Shown: positions 30,179 to 40,068, counted from the first letter of the stretch. The stretch: DNA of 64,000 bases from Pseudoteredinibacter isoporae (GCF_011602085.1 NZ_JAAONY010000003.1:434001-498000), one strand, 5' to 3'. The notes: generated by a model from the sequence alone, not told the origin. Numbers and translations: made by a program.

Positions 30179-30317
30179 ACCCTTCGCTGCTAACCTCTGG
30201 CCTTTACATCGCATCGTTGCAGTAAAGGCCAATCCTTTCTTCACATATTTGCACTCCCAAACCGGCGGCTGCACAAAACTTACTCGCTGCACAGCTTCTC
30301 CTATACGAAGCGCATAC

Positions 30318-30329
30318 CAATGGTATAAT
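30318..30329 (+). promoter_or_regulatory. Extended -10 promoter before ubiG
   Basis: TGG immediately precedes a perfect TATAAT (30324-30329), about 50 bases before the ubiG start. No good -35 is needed for this class. It suggests the ubiG-mupP-yciK group has its own promoter inside the mtaD run. Confidence 0.55.
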
Positions 30330-30379
30330 CGCTATCCCAATTGCGCGCCCTGGCGCCCTGTCTTAAAAAGGTTTGATGA

Positions 30380-31099
30380 ATGAGCACAAGCACGGCTTCC
30401 AGCAATGTCGACCCGGCCGAAGTGGCCAAATTTGAAGCACTGGCCAGCCGCTGGTGGGATCGCGAAGGCGAGTTTAAGCCACTGCACGACATTAACCCTC
30501 TGCGCGCCAACTACATTGACGAGCGCGCCAAAGTCGCCGAGAAAAACTATCTTGACGTTGGCTGCGGCGGCGGCATTCTCAGTGAAGCCATGGCACAAAG
30601 AGGCGCCAGGGTCAGCGGCATCGATATGGGTGAAGCACCTTTGCAGGTCGCCAAGCTTCACAGTCTCGAATCCGGCGTTGAAGTCAACTACCGACGCTGT
30701 ACCGCCGAAGAACTCGCCGAGCAGGAAGCCGGACAATACGACGTTGTCAGCTGTTTGGAAATGATGGAGCACGTGCCCGATCCGGCCTCTGTCATCCAGG
30801 CCTGTGCCGATCTCTGCAAGCCCGGTGGTGATTTGTTTTTTTCCACCATCAATCGCACACCAAAAGCCTACGCCCTTGCCATTGTGGGTGCGGAATACAT
30901 TTTGCGCTGGCTGCCCAAAGGCACTCACGAATACAGCAAATTTATTCGCCCTTCCGAGCTGGCTGCCGGTTTGCGCCAGGCAGGTCTTGAGTTGGTGGAT
31001 ATCACCGGCATGACCTATAACCCCCTGCTCAAACGTTACAAATTAAACCCCAAGGACGTGGATGTGAATTATCTGGTTCACGCACGCAAACCCGCCTAA
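30380..31099 (+). CDS. ubiG: Ubiquinone biosynthesis O-methyltransferase
   Basis: 239 residues. SAM-dependent enzyme that performs both O-methylations of ubiquinone. The SAM motif [15 protein letters not shown] lies near residue 57, with [11 protein letters not shown] and [23 protein letters not shown], a highly specific UbiG segment. Starts a compact run with mupP (12 bases later) and yciK. Confidence 0.97.
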   Translation: MSTSTASSNVDPAEVAKFEALASRWWDREGEFKPLHDINPLRANYIDERAKVAEKNYLDVGCGGGILSEAMAQRGARVSGIDMGEAPLQVAKLHSLESGVEVNYRRCTAEELAEQEAGQYDVVSCLEMMEHVPDPASVIQACADLCKPGGDLFFSTINRTPKAYALAIVGAEYILRWLPKGTHEYSKFIRPSELAAGLRQAGLELVDITGMTYNPLLKRYKLNPKDVDVNYLVHARKPA

Positions 31100-31111
31100 G
31101 CCAATATCTCT

Positions 31112-31777
31112 ATGCCAAATTTAAAAGCGGTGCTGTTCGATCTGGACGGCACCTTGATTGACACCGCTCCTGATTTTATTCGCGTCGTAAATCAATTGTT
31201 GAAGGAAGATGGGCGCCCATTGATTGCCGAAGATCGCATTCGTGCCACCGTATCCGCTGGATCGCGAGCGCTGGTGCAACTGGCCTACGATCTCGAACCA
31301 GGCCATGAAGCCGTTGAACCAATTCGCGAACGCTTATTGGAACTCTACGAACGCGAACTGGCCGTGGACAGCCAACCCTTTGCCGGCATTAACGAGCTGT
31401 TAAAAAAACTGGGGGAACACAATATTCCCTGGGGCATCTCCACCAATAAGCCGGAGTACTACACCCGCCTGTTAATGGAACAATTACCATTGGACCCGCA
31501 GCCGGCAATCGTACTGTCACCCGATCAAGTGCCCAATGCCAAACCCGCACCGGATTCCCTGTTTATCGCCTGCGATCATATCGGCTGCAAGGCGGAAGAA
31601 GCGATTTATATTGGCGATCATGAGCGCGACATCCAATGCGGGAAGCGCGCCAATATGCCTACCATCGCCGCAGCCTACGGTTACATTCCCGAAGGTGAAT
31701 CCGCCAGCGATTGGAACGCCGATTATTTAGTGGACCATGCCGAAGACATCTGGCCCATTATTGAAAAGCTACTGTAA
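31112..31777 (+). CDS. mupP: HAD phosphatase, probable N-acetylmuramic acid 6-phosphate phosphatase
   Basis: 221 residues. HAD motif I FDLDGTLIDT (Asp10 and Asp12), motif II ISTNK, motif III lysine in NAKPAPDS and motif IV IYIGDHERDIQCGK. It resembles phosphoglycolate phosphatase, but its place between ubiG and the yciK-type SDR is that of Pseudomonas mupP, which acts in peptidoglycan recycling before AmgK/MurU. The name is therefore based mainly on synteny. Confidence 0.83.
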   Translation: MPNLKAVLFDLDGTLIDTAPDFIRVVNQLLKEDGRPLIAEDRIRATVSAGSRALVQLAYDLEPGHEAVEPIRERLLELYERELAVDSQPFAGINELLKKLGEHNIPWGISTNKPEYYTRLLMEQLPLDPQPAIVLSPDQVPNAKPAPDSLFIACDHIGCKAEEAIYIGDHERDIQCGKRANMPTIAAAYGYIPEGESASDWNADYLVDHAEDIWPIIEKLL

Positions 31778-31818
31778 CAACACGATTACCTGAAACCGTT
31801 TAAAAGCACGAGACACGC

Positions 31819-32607
31819 ATGGATCACAGCCAAGACATTCAACAACTCAGTATTGACGCTGCCGCCTTCCAGGCCAAGCAAGACGCTTTGAAAGACAAAG
31901 TCATTGCCATTACCGGCGCAGGTGACGGCATCGGCAAAGTGGCCGCGCTGAGCTGCGCCGCGCACGGTGCCACCGTTATTCTGCTTGGGCGTACCATTCC
32001 AAAATTGGAGCAGGTTTACGACGAGATTGAAGCAGCCGGCTACCCACAGGCGGCGATCTTCCCGATCAATCTTGAAGGCGCTGTAGAAAAAGATTACAAC
32101 GATATGGCCGATGCCATTCATTCCGAGTTTGGCAGACTGGATGGCCTGCTGCACAATGCCGCACAACTGGGCCCACAAACCCCACTCAGCAATTATGAAA
32201 TCGACGTCTGGCTGAAACTGATGCAAGTGAACGTCAACGCCGGCTTCCTGATGACCAAAGCCCTGATGCCACTGTTGGAAAAAGCTGACAATGCCAGCGT
32301 AGTATTCACCAGCTCATCGGTTGGTCGTAAAGGTCGAGCGTATTGGGGCGCCTACGCTGTCAGCAAAGCCGCTGTTGAGAACATGGTTCAAGTATTCGCC
32401 GATGAAATGGATGGCATTAATAATGTACGCATGAACTGCATTAATCCGGGTGCAACACGTACACAGATGCGCGCCAGTGCCTACCCCAGCGAAAACCCCG
32501 CCACCCTAAAAACACCTGCGGACATTATGCCGTCATATTTGTATCTGTTAAGTGATGAGAGCGTGAAGTTGAATGGTGTTTCTATTGATGCCCAGGTGAA
32601 AAAGTAA
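31819..32607 (+). CDS. YciK-type short-chain dehydrogenase
   Basis: 262 residues, Rossmann-fold SDR. The cofactor motif is ITGAGDGIGKVAAL (TGxxxGIG), the active site YAVSKAA with the upstream Ser in VFTSSSVGRKGRAYWGAYAVSK, and NAG-type motif HNAAQLG. Ends the mtaD-ubiG-mupP run. Substrate unknown. Confidence 0.92.
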   Translation: MDHSQDIQQLSIDAAAFQAKQDALKDKVIAITGAGDGIGKVAALSCAAHGATVILLGRTIPKLEQVYDEIEAAGYPQAAIFPINLEGAVEKDYNDMADAIHSEFGRLDGLLHNAAQLGPQTPLSNYEIDVWLKLMQVNVNAGFLMTKALMPLLEKADNASVVFTSSSVGRKGRAYWGAYAVSKAAVENMVQVFADEMDGINNVRMNCINPGATRTQMRASAYPSENPATLKTPADIMPSYLYLLSDESVKLNGVSIDAQVKK

Positions 32608-32619
32608 GCCCTTCATAAA

Positions 32620-32650
32620 GGCCAGTCCAAAAATCAAGACCGGACTGGCC
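32620..32650 (+). terminator. Terminator-like hairpin after yciK-type gene
   Basis: GGCCAGTCC/GGACTGGCC, a perfect 9-bp stem with a 13-base loop starting 12 bases after the stop. No U-tract follows. Confidence 0.5.
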
Positions 32651-32874
32651 AATGTCGCCTTGTTCGTCATATCCTTATCTATACAGCACCGCCACTCATC
32701 CAAAGAACGGCCCTAAAGATAAAGAATACAAATCAAGTAAAATACTGGATTGAGACGGACTACCTAAAGTGCTAATCTGCTGGTCATGCTGCCACCGTTA
32801 GCATTAACGATGCAAGGTGGAAGCCATTAAACCCACAGAGCGGAATTGCGACGAGAGCAAAAAGGAATTTTCCC

Positions 32875-34155
32875 ATGAAGGCTTGGAAGGCCTATAAAAA
32901 CCCTTTATGGAGCCTTGCCCTTGCTTGTCTTGCCGTTGCCCTAGTGATTTTGGGTAATCGATATGCCCCCCACTTTTTCGATGAAAACTCACTGCTGACT
33001 GATGCCTTCTATAGGCAGAAAGCCGAACAGGCTACCATCAGTGCGCCCTCTCCAGTGGTGGTCATTTACTTTGACGAACAAATTGCCAAATCTCTGCCAT
33101 ATCGCAGCCCTCTTGATCGATGTGTGCTTGCTAACCTTATTGACACCACATTTAAGCTCGAAGCAAAATTCCTGGTCCTGGACATTCTATTTGACCAGAA
33201 AACAGAGCCCCACAAAGACCATCACCTACAACAGACGGTCGAGAGGTATCAGGAAAAGATTTTATTTGCTCTCCCTGCGCCCACCGATGAATTCGCCGAA
33301 ACCCCTTATCAACCAATAATATCTGCTCCGCAAACATACTTCTTTAGTGCAGCGCTCAAAAAAGACTATGACAATGTCGTACGTCGAGCCTATGTTCACT
33401 ACAACACTCAAGAGAGCCTCTCTTTCGCAGCGGCCAAAAGATTCGATAAAGAACTTTCAATCGTCGACAAAGAAATATTAATCGACTGGCTCCCAATTGA
33501 TCAGACAGGAAATGAACTAATCCGTCGAATACCCGCTCAGATGCTAACATTGCCACCAGTTGCGTCTCAGTGCTCAACACCCGACATCCTCTCATTCCCT
33601 GACAGCACTGACTACCTAAAATCAGCAATTAAAGACAAGATTGTTTTTCTGGGAGTAGATTACCGAAGTGCTGACCGGCACCACACCCCCTTTGACACAA
33701 ACCTCAATCAAACTCCTGCCATGAGCGGGGTAGATATACACGCACAGATTACACAACAACTGCTGGACAACAGAACAATCTCTGAGATCCCCCTTTCAAT
33801 AGTCGCAGCTATTATGCTGGGCATTTACCTGACCAGTGCAAACGCTAGCTCTGTTATTCGCAAAGGGCCATTAAGGGCACACGTCTCAAGTGACTTAGCT
33901 ATTGAACTTGTCGTCATTGTTTTCATTGCTGTTATTTACTCTTTGCTCTTGCTTATTGAATACCTATTATTGGTCCATTTTGATGTTTCATTTCCAGCAG
34001 GCCTATTTTTAATATCCTTGAGTTTGCAATTTTGCGTAGCCAAATCGGCATTTTTAGCAAACCTCATTAAAAAATTGATTTATTACCCTCACACCTTGTT
34101 GAAAAACAGAGGTGTACGTAGTGAGAACAAATCGCAAACAAAACTAGGATCATAG
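32875..34155 (+). CDS. CHASE2-domain membrane protein without output domain
   Basis: 426 residues. A membrane anchor at about 11-29 leads into a large periplasmic CHASE2 sensor domain (about 35-305), whose end is typical: FLGVDYRSADRHHTPFD, then SGVDIHAQITQQLLDNRTI. Three C-terminal membrane helices follow (about 305-320, 345-370 and 375-395), then a short basic tail. CHASE2 normally feeds kinases or cyclases, but no cytoplasmic catalytic domain is present. The next gene starts 2 bases after the stop, so it is the first member of a sensor-caspase operon. Confidence 0.85.
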   Translation: MKAWKAYKNPLWSLALACLAVALVILGNRYAPHFFDENSLLTDAFYRQKAEQATISAPSPVVVIYFDEQIAKSLPYRSPLDRCVLANLIDTTFKLEAKFLVLDILFDQKTEPHKDHHLQQTVERYQEKILFALPAPTDEFAETPYQPIISAPQTYFFSAALKKDYDNVVRRAYVHYNTQESLSFAAAKRFDKELSIVDKEILIDWLPIDQTGNELIRRIPAQMLTLPPVASQCSTPDILSFPDSTDYLKSAIKDKIVFLGVDYRSADRHHTPFDTNLNQTPAMSGVDIHAQITQQLLDNRTISEIPLSIVAAIMLGIYLTSANASSVIRKGPLRAHVSSDLAIELVVIVFIAVIYSLLLLIEYLLLVHFDVSFPAGLFLISLSLQFCVAKSAFLANLIKKLIYYPHTLLKNRGVRSENKSQTKLGS

Positions 34156-34157
34156 CT

Positions 34158-34877
34158 GTGATTTTTGTAAGACAACTATTTTTAACATTGGCATTCGCCT
34201 GCCTTGCTTTTCCCGCAAACAGCCAAGCGAATGAACTCATCATTGTAAGTTCAAACAGTAAAAGCTTGGTAGAGGGAAGCAAGCTTCCGCCTAAATTTGA
34301 AATAAAACTGAAAAAAAATGAAGTTGTAAGAGTCATGTCTCGCGACGGCAATATGTACAAGTTCAAAGGCCCATTCAGGGGAAATCTCGACAACCTGATA
34401 AAATCCAACAAAAAATCAGGCAAATCGATATTCGACGAACTGTCCAACGTATTCTTTGAGCGCGGGCAATCGAAAGACGCAACTGGAGCCTCTCGGGGTG
34501 GAACAGGGAAAATAACAGCCCACAATCCCCAGAATATTGATATTAGCTGGGGGATACCAAGCATCGTTTGCCTGTCACCCAAACAACATTTGGTTTTAAA
34601 AGGCATATCCGATCATGAACAAGCAATCAGCGTAGAAAAAAACGGCAACAAGCAAAGTTTAAACGTGAAAGATGGACAACTCACCTTTCCCAAAAGCCTC
34701 TTCAATTCAAAACCTCGACGCATACGTATTAGCTCTACCGAAAACAACAAGGTTTTTTCAGTAACCCTGCGCTACTCAGAATCACTATTAAACCCCGGAG
34801 AACAACTTAGCTGGTTTCGAAAGTCCTCTTGCAAGCAACAACTCAACAAAGCCATTGCATACTACCAGTCGTTTTAG
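34158..34877 (+). CDS. Secreted protein of unknown function in CHASE2-caspase operon
   Basis: 239 residues with a signal peptide (about 1-25, FPANSQA). A short beta segment, NEVVRVMSRDGNMYKFKGPF, recalls FecR/SH3-like barrels found beside CHASE2 genes. A lysine-rich middle and a beta-rich C-terminal half with two Cys (SIVCLS, SSCKQQ) follow. No catalytic motif is visible. The 2-base and 7-base gaps on either side show it is translated with its neighbours. Confidence 0.75.
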   Translation: MIFVRQLFLTLAFACLAFPANSQANELIIVSSNSKSLVEGSKLPPKFEIKLKKNEVVRVMSRDGNMYKFKGPFRGNLDNLIKSNKKSGKSIFDELSNVFFERGQSKDATGASRGGTGKITAHNPQNIDISWGIPSIVCLSPKQHLVLKGISDHEQAISVEKNGNKQSLNVKDGQLTFPKSLFNSKPRRIRISSTENNKVFSVTLRYSESLLNPGEQLSWFRKSSCKQQLNKAIAYYQSF

Positions 34878-34884
34878 GTGACCC

Positions 34885-36063
34885 GTGATTAGAATATACA
34901 TTACTATTTTTTTAATCGCGTTGATGGGAAGCGATCAAGCATTTTCCCAGAAACGCTACGCTGTCGTCATTGGCAACAGCAGTTACAAGAAAATACAATC
35001 ACTGCCCAATGCTGGCTCAGACGCTAAGCTTTTCGCGAAAACATTGAAAGGCATCGGCTTTCAGGTAGAAGCTCTTATCGACCTACCCTTTAAAAAGCTT
35101 GAGCAACGGTTATTTGAGGCCATCGATTCAGCAAAAAATCTCCCACCAGGCTCCAGCTTGGTATTCTTTTATGCTGGGCACGGCGTTCAAAACGATATCG
35201 GAAACCTACTTCTCCCCATTGATTATCGACCCAATAGAAACTCTAACTACTTGTTATTGCAAGAAGTTCTTCAAGACTTTTCCTACAGCCCCGACGTCCA
35301 GAAAGTTTTTATTATCGATGCCTGTAGAGAAATTGACAACGTAGCTGGAAACCCCCTTGTTCACAGTGACAGTTATGTCATGCCTGATAACAGCTACTTG
35401 GCCTTCTCTACAAACTCCAAAGGGTTGGCTCAAGATGGTGTCGGAAAGCATAGCCCCTATATGGAAAGTCTGTCACAGGAAGTTATTAGGAAGGGGCTCG
35501 ATATTAACACCGTGTTCCAGAATGTCCGAAACTCAGTCCAACATGCCACGAACTTCAAGCAAAGCCCAACGCAAACGTCATCCCTGAACAGCACATTCTA
35601 CTTTTCACCTGGAAAGCCGAACAGCAACTCACTCCCAAGAAGCATCGACCACGCCAAGAAGCATTGGTTGCGAATTAGAAACAGCCAAATCCCGACGGAT
35701 TTTACAGACCATATGAATCGATACCCAAATGGTAAGTACTTTCTCCAGGCGGAGAAAAAGCTATTGGCTCTGCGCAAGAAAGAGCGCCCCAAAAGCCAAC
35801 AACGTGAAATCGCTGTCGATTTGGTTCTACAAGGCTCACCTAACCAAGGAAACGAAGAAATCAAAGTCGTTTATGTCGCCCCGAATTCATTACTGAGAGA
35901 TAAACTCATGGAGGGGGACATAATATTGGAAATAAATGGAAATGGAATAGATTCATTCAAAGCAAAACCAACTGAATTCTTAGAAAACGCCTACAAACAA
36001 GACCAGCGATTGGACATATGGCTAAAGAGAGATGGCGCACTCAGCTCAGTTTCTTATTACTAA
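34885..36063 (+). CDS. Exported caspase-like (C14) protease with PDZ-like domain
   Basis: 392 residues with a signal peptide (about 1-21, DQAFS). The caspase/metacaspase p20 fold begins at KRYAVVIGNSSY. The catalytic dyad is His99 in FFYAGHG and Cys147 in FIIDACRE, both intact. A basic linker (about 255-310) leads to a C-terminal PDZ-like domain (about 315-388, APNSLLRDKLMEGDIILEIN). GTG start with AGGTGA upstream. Because it is exported, the protease probably acts in the periplasm or outside, near the CHASE2 sensor domain. Confidence 0.87.
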   Translation: MIRIYITIFLIALMGSDQAFSQKRYAVVIGNSSYKKIQSLPNAGSDAKLFAKTLKGIGFQVEALIDLPFKKLEQRLFEAIDSAKNLPPGSSLVFFYAGHGVQNDIGNLLLPIDYRPNRNSNYLLLQEVLQDFSYSPDVQKVFIIDACREIDNVAGNPLVHSDSYVMPDNSYLAFSTNSKGLAQDGVGKHSPYMESLSQEVIRKGLDINTVFQNVRNSVQHATNFKQSPTQTSSLNSTFYFSPGKPNSNSLPRSIDHAKKHWLRIRNSQIPTDFTDHMNRYPNGKYFLQAEKKLLALRKKERPKSQQREIAVDLVLQGSPNQGNEEIKVVYVAPNSLLRDKLMEGDIILEINGNGIDSFKAKPTEFLENAYKQDQRLDIWLKRDGALSSVSYY

Positions 36064-36120
36064 AATACAGCAACAACACATCTTCGTTATAGCATCATTT
36101 TTGTTTAAAGGGAGAAAACG

Positions 36121-37254
36121 ATGAAAAACCTAGGATCTTTATTACTACTGGCTTCGATTGGCCTAGCAGGGTGCATGCCTAAAAAACAGCTGCTTATTGA
36201 CGCACGGTTTCCAGCCCAAAACCCAGCCGCTGCCGAATTGAAATCCATTGCCGTGTTTGAATTCGCGGGCGATAAAAACAAACGATTTAAAAATGAACTG
36301 ATCGCTGAACTTAAGTCTGCAGAATATAGCGGGGCACCCTACTTTTCAGTTTACAACCCCGAAGATTCATCGACAACCAGAGGCCAAACAAAGCAACAAG
36401 AACTGGCATTAGCCTATGGTCGGAAGGTTGGTGTAGAAGGCGTTTACCTCGGATCTTTCTCGGACTACCGAGTTGAATCGGATCGGTTTTATGAAACACG
36501 GAGCAAATGTGCTTCCTATGATAAAAAAGACAAATGCGAAAGATATACAGAAGAACAAATTCCCTGCACAAAACAAACAGCGGTTATGATCGTGCAACCC
36601 CAACTCCTTAGCGTAAAAACAGCGGAGTTGGTGTATTCAGATACCATTAAGTCCACAGCTCATCATAGCTACTGTAAAGGAGACGCCATCCCTTCTGAAA
36701 GGCCTGAAGTTGGCGGATTTATGGGTGAGGTTTTTAATGGCCTGAATACCATTGTAGGCGCCATAGGAGGCAGTAAAGGTTCGGCAGCAAATAGTATTTA
36801 CGACGTCAGTATTCCCTCTCAGGGAATCAAAGTGAGTGATCGAGAGTTTTACGATCAACTGCTAAAAGAGTCTGCAATCAAAATACGTCAAGCCGTTGCT
36901 CCATATACCGAGAAAATCTCAGTTGAACTCAAAACAAAACCCGATGGAATTTCCGACCAGCACAAAGAACGATTTAAAGGTGCAGTCGCGTTCGCAACCG
37001 AAAACCGAATGGATCGAGCTTGTGGGATGTGGAAAGAAATTGCCCTGCTTTCCCCCGAGAGCGCGGAAAGCATAAACCTTCTTTTTAACCAGGGTGTTTG
37101 CGCAGAATCTGTCGCCAACTACCGGGAAGCACTACGCCTGTACAACAAGGCCGATGCAAAACTAAGTCGTCCAGATGACATAATTGAACGCGCTCGTCAG
37201 CGTGCAATAGACATGTTGAATAAACAAGATACACTCAAAAAGATGACCAGTTAG
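36121..37254 (+). CDS. Lipoprotein with TPR-like C-terminus, caspase operon
   Basis: 377 residues. Lipobox LAGC gives lipidated Cys at residue 18. Residues about 35-110 (KSIAVFEFAGDKNKRFKNELIAEL... VEGVYLGSFSDY) resemble CsgG/TolB-like periplasmic domains. A Cys-rich middle (SKCASYDKKDKCERY, EEQIPC) could form disulfides. The last 90 residues look like TPR helices (ACGMWKEIALL, NYREALRLYNKADAKL). It ends the CHASE2-secreted-caspase operon; a terminator follows. Confidence 0.75.
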   Translation: MKNLGSLLLLASIGLAGCMPKKQLLIDARFPAQNPAAAELKSIAVFEFAGDKNKRFKNELIAELKSAEYSGAPYFSVYNPEDSSTTRGQTKQQELALAYGRKVGVEGVYLGSFSDYRVESDRFYETRSKCASYDKKDKCERYTEEQIPCTKQTAVMIVQPQLLSVKTAELVYSDTIKSTAHHSYCKGDAIPSERPEVGGFMGEVFNGLNTIVGAIGGSKGSAANSIYDVSIPSQGIKVSDREFYDQLLKESAIKIRQAVAPYTEKISVELKTKPDGISDQHKERFKGAVAFATENRMDRACGMWKEIALLSPESAESINLLFNQGVCAESVANYREALRLYNKADAKLSRPDDIIERARQRAIDMLNKQDTLKKMTS

Positions 37255-37273
37255 CGCTTTAATATCTTTGATC

Positions 37274-37306
37274 AAAGGGCCTTGAAAGCACGTTCAAGGC
37301 CCTTTT
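37274..37306 (+). terminator. Intrinsic terminator after caspase operon
   Basis: AAAGGGCCTTGAA paired with TTCAAGGCCCTTTT, a 13-bp stem with a 6-base loop, 20 bases after the lipoprotein stop. Confidence 0.9.
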
Positions 37307-37405
37307 AAAGGGAACGTGCGAGAGCCACACGATAACTGTTCGATATAAAATCTTAATTAGCCCGGTTAACAACAAAAATAAAGGTGCTACCGAAATTCTG
37401 AGGAA

Positions 37406-38611
37406 CTACGGAACAGCGTTTTCCAGTTTATAGAATTCGCTCAACAACGCTCGCCATTGCTCGTACTGTTGTTCAGCAGAGCCTTTCAGGGTATAGACCT
37501 TGTCATTCAGCTCGACAATCACCGGATTCAATTCAATGGTGAAACTCTTTGCGAGACTATTCCATTCCTGCTCAAAGATTTTATTGATATTGTAGCGTCG
37601 ATAACTGTTGCTGATCGCTTCAAAACCGCCGGCGCTAATTCGCTTCATCCCATCCTCGCCACTCATGCGCCTTAACTGGAGCTCAAGATCCCGCTCGCAG
37701 GAATAACGGGCCCACAATTTATAGATTGGCCCCATTTTTTTATGCAGCCCCTGATAATGCACATCGACCGTATCGATAAAGAACTGGTGGCGTAAACGCA
37801 TACTGTCGACCCGAGCCTGCATCGGATCATTGTGAGCAAGCAAACGCTTTACGACGTACCTACCCTGCTGATCTTTTTCCAATAGATCATCAAAGGTCAT
37901 AGGGGCAAGATCCTGAGCATGTCGTATGTTGGCAATCCGCTGAATATTCTGGAGCTCTTGATCAGTCAGGGTTTCCCGAACGACAAGCAAATCATTCGCC
38001 ACTTGCTTGTAGAGGTTCTCGTAAGGCTCAGCCGACGTTTTATCAACCTTCAAACAAAGGTCCGTATCAAAATCCGAAAGACTCAGCTTGTCATCTTCCG
38101 CGATGCCTTCCTGGCTGGATGCATAACGCGCGCTGTAGATCTTATTGAGCCACTCCCGACCAGTGCTGTCCCGGGCAACAACCCTGAAACTCAACACCGC
38201 ACCATCAGAATGCAATACAGTACCCATGATTTGCAGATCAGTAGACACATCCGCCTGGGGCAAAACACGCACCGCCCCCCATTGATTGGAGGCCACCAGA
38301 GTATTGCGCAAAATGAGTGGCAAGTACTGACGTTCGATCTCCAGAATTTCCTTCCCAACCCAGGCCCCAAATTCAGACTCAGTCCCCTCACGCTTGGCTC
38401 GTTCATTCGCAATCGTAAACACTGGAATGCCGATATTGATCAGCCGCTCCAGCTCAGGTCGCTCTTCAGCCTGCTCCAGGGCAACAGCAGGCGCGGCATC
38501 TTTTATATGATCCGTCGCCCCACGCGGCAATCGCTCTCTCGACGAACTGCTACACGCCGCCACACAGAGGCACAGCAAACCACACAGACACCACCTCAAG
38601 CCGCTACTCAC
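37406..38611 (-). CDS. Predicted lipoprotein of unknown function
   Basis: 401 residues. The signal MSSGLRWCLCGLLCLCVAACSS has lipidated Cys at residue 20. A beta-rich part at about 60-175 (IPVFTIANERAKREG, AVLSFRVVARDSTGREWLNKIY) resembles CsgG/LpoB-like domains of periplasmic assembly lipoproteins. The second half is helical. GTG start overlapping the upstream stop by four bases (GTGA), so it is translationally coupled to the upstream gene. Function unknown. Confidence 0.78.
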   Translation of the reverse strand: MSSGLRWCLCGLLCLCVAACSSSSRERLPRGATDHIKDAAPAVALEQAEERPELERLINIGIPVFTIANERAKREGTESEFGAWVGKEILEIERQYLPLILRNTLVASNQWGAVRVLPQADVSTDLQIMGTVLHSDGAVLSFRVVARDSTGREWLNKIYSARYASSQEGIAEDDKLSLSDFDTDLCLKVDKTSAEPYENLYKQVANDLLVVRETLTDQELQNIQRIANIRHAQDLAPMTFDDLLEKDQQGRYVVKRLLAHNDPMQARVDSMRLRHQFFIDTVDVHYQGLHKKMGPIYKLWARYSCERDLELQLRRMSGEDGMKRISAGGFEAISNSYRRYNINKIFEQEWNSLAKSFTIELNPVIVELNDKVYTLKGSAEQQYEQWRALLSEFYKLENAVP

Positions 38612-39366
38612 TCTTGATTGCCTCCAGCTTGCTCACCCAGCAAACTACACACTTTTCCTCGGCTGATGGTTTGGCGGCAGTTGTATTGGTTATTGCTATC
38701 GCCAAAGCGCGTGAAAAACTGCACTAACTCAAAAGAAGAACCTCGATGGGAAACCCGGGTTTGCATATTAATGGACTGCCGATCGGCGGATATCCGAAAA
38801 TGATGCAGAATTTCGGTGCCTTCATTCAAGCTGATTTTGAAAATCAGGCGATTGGCCGACCAGACACAGCGTTCGGACCCAAACTCATTCCCACTCAGCA
38901 CCGCTTTCTTATCGACCGTACACACCAGATCCGCCTCGCCCTCCCGCTCGATCCGCACCTCATGCTCATCCTGCTTGATCGTCATAATATTGTGGCGGCT
39001 GATCGTCTCGGTAAACCTCGCCAGATCGATAACATTGGTGCGATTACCCCCCAGAGTGATCTGCGCGCCCGGCACACCGATATCCGCTCGGCCACCCCGG
39101 GCCCGCCGCTCAGCAGCACGCCGCAACTCCGCCAGCTTGGCCTGAACCTGGCGCTCCCAGTTATCACTGCGCCGATAATCCTTCTCCCAAGCACCCGAAA
39201 AATCAGGGCGAAAGCTCAATTGTGGAAACGTAGCATCACCAACCGGAGGAACCTCTGCCGCCCCACTGAAGGCAGCAAAAAACGCCAGACAGGTGACCAA
39301 ATAACAGCCAAATCGAACTGGAAGGCCAGATATCGTTCTGCGCGTAGGGTGATTGTGGCGGTTCAT
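38608..39366 (-). CDS. Exported protein of unknown function, coupled to lipoprotein
   Basis: 252 residues with a long twin-basic N-region before a signal helix (about 18-38, ending SGAAE). A motif RPDFSGAWEKDYRRSDNWERQ starts the mature part, followed by an arginine/alanine-rich helix (RRAAERRARGG), and then a lipocalin-like beta segment (about 100-225). First gene of a two-gene operon with the 37406 lipoprotein. No strong ribosome-binding site is seen. Family not recognised. Confidence 0.72.
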   Translation of the reverse strand: MNRHNHPTRRTISGLPVRFGCYLVTCLAFFAAFSGAAEVPPVGDATFPQLSFRPDFSGAWEKDYRRSDNWERQVQAKLAELRRAAERRARGGRADIGVPGAQITLGGNRTNVIDLARFTETISRHNIMTIKQDEHEVRIEREGEADLVCTVDKKAVLSGNEFGSERCVWSANRLIFKISLNEGTEILHHFRISADRQSINMQTRVSHRGSSFELVQFFTRFGDSNNQYNCRQTISRGKVCSLLGEQAGGNQE

Positions 39367-39561
39367 TACAAGCCAGTACTCATCAGGAATGTGCCAAGGC
39401 GTTTAAAATGGAATAGAGTTCAGAATAACAAATGAGGGAAAGGTTCCCTAGAACGGCATTTGGAAAGCTCACCTGAAGAAATGATCACTTTTTAAACACT
39501 CAAGCGGCTCACACAAGGCCATAAAGGCAAACCGTATGGTCGTGATTCTCTATGGAAAGGG

Positions 39562-40068
39562 TTATTTTTTATAAGAAAAGCTGTAGCAATTATCGGCTTT
39601 CTTACCTGATACCAAGTCTGTTACCTGAGCACAAATTCGGTATTCACCATCCACGTCATCGCTCCCCATAATAATATCCAATGCCGGATCGGCCATTAGA
39701 ATATTGGGCTTTCTCGGCAATTTCCCATGACCACCTGCATACCTTCGCTCACCCCAGATAATTTCCTCTTCCGGCCCCACAAAATAGGCATCGACAACAT
39801 ATCGATACATTCCTTTTTTATCAGCGGTTAAGCCGGTAACCAAAAAACTACTAACAATCGGCTTATCCATTTTGGCGGTTTTAAGTCGACTAATAGTGAC
39901 TCCATGCTCTGGAGGAGTGGTAAACCATTCCTCAATATACTTAGCCGAATCGGAGGCCGCAATAAACAAGGCGAGCTCGCCCTCTGGCTTTGCTTTCGAA
40001 CTCGGAAGAAGTTGAGCTTCAGCAAATGAAAAACACAGCAGAAGTAGAAATGAAATTACCCTTAACAT
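39562..40068 (-). CDS. Exported protein of unknown function
   Basis: 168 residues with a signal peptide (about 1-18, LLCFSFAEA). The frame opens 17 codons earlier; the ATG at 40068 is preferred because AAGG lies correctly before it and the signal peptide starts there. The mature part is predicted beta-rich, with conserved-looking ELALFIAASDSAKYIEEWFTTPP and a C-terminal Cys pair (RICAQVTD, DNCYSF). Not recognised. Confidence 0.7.
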   Translation of the reverse strand: MLRVISFLLLLCFSFAEAQLLPSSKAKPEGELALFIAASDSAKYIEEWFTTPPEHGVTISRLKTAKMDKPIVSSFLVTGLTADKKGMYRYVVDAYFVGPEEEIIWGERRYAGGHGKLPRKPNILMADPALDIIMGSDDVDGEYRICAQVTDLVSGKKADNCYSFSYKK

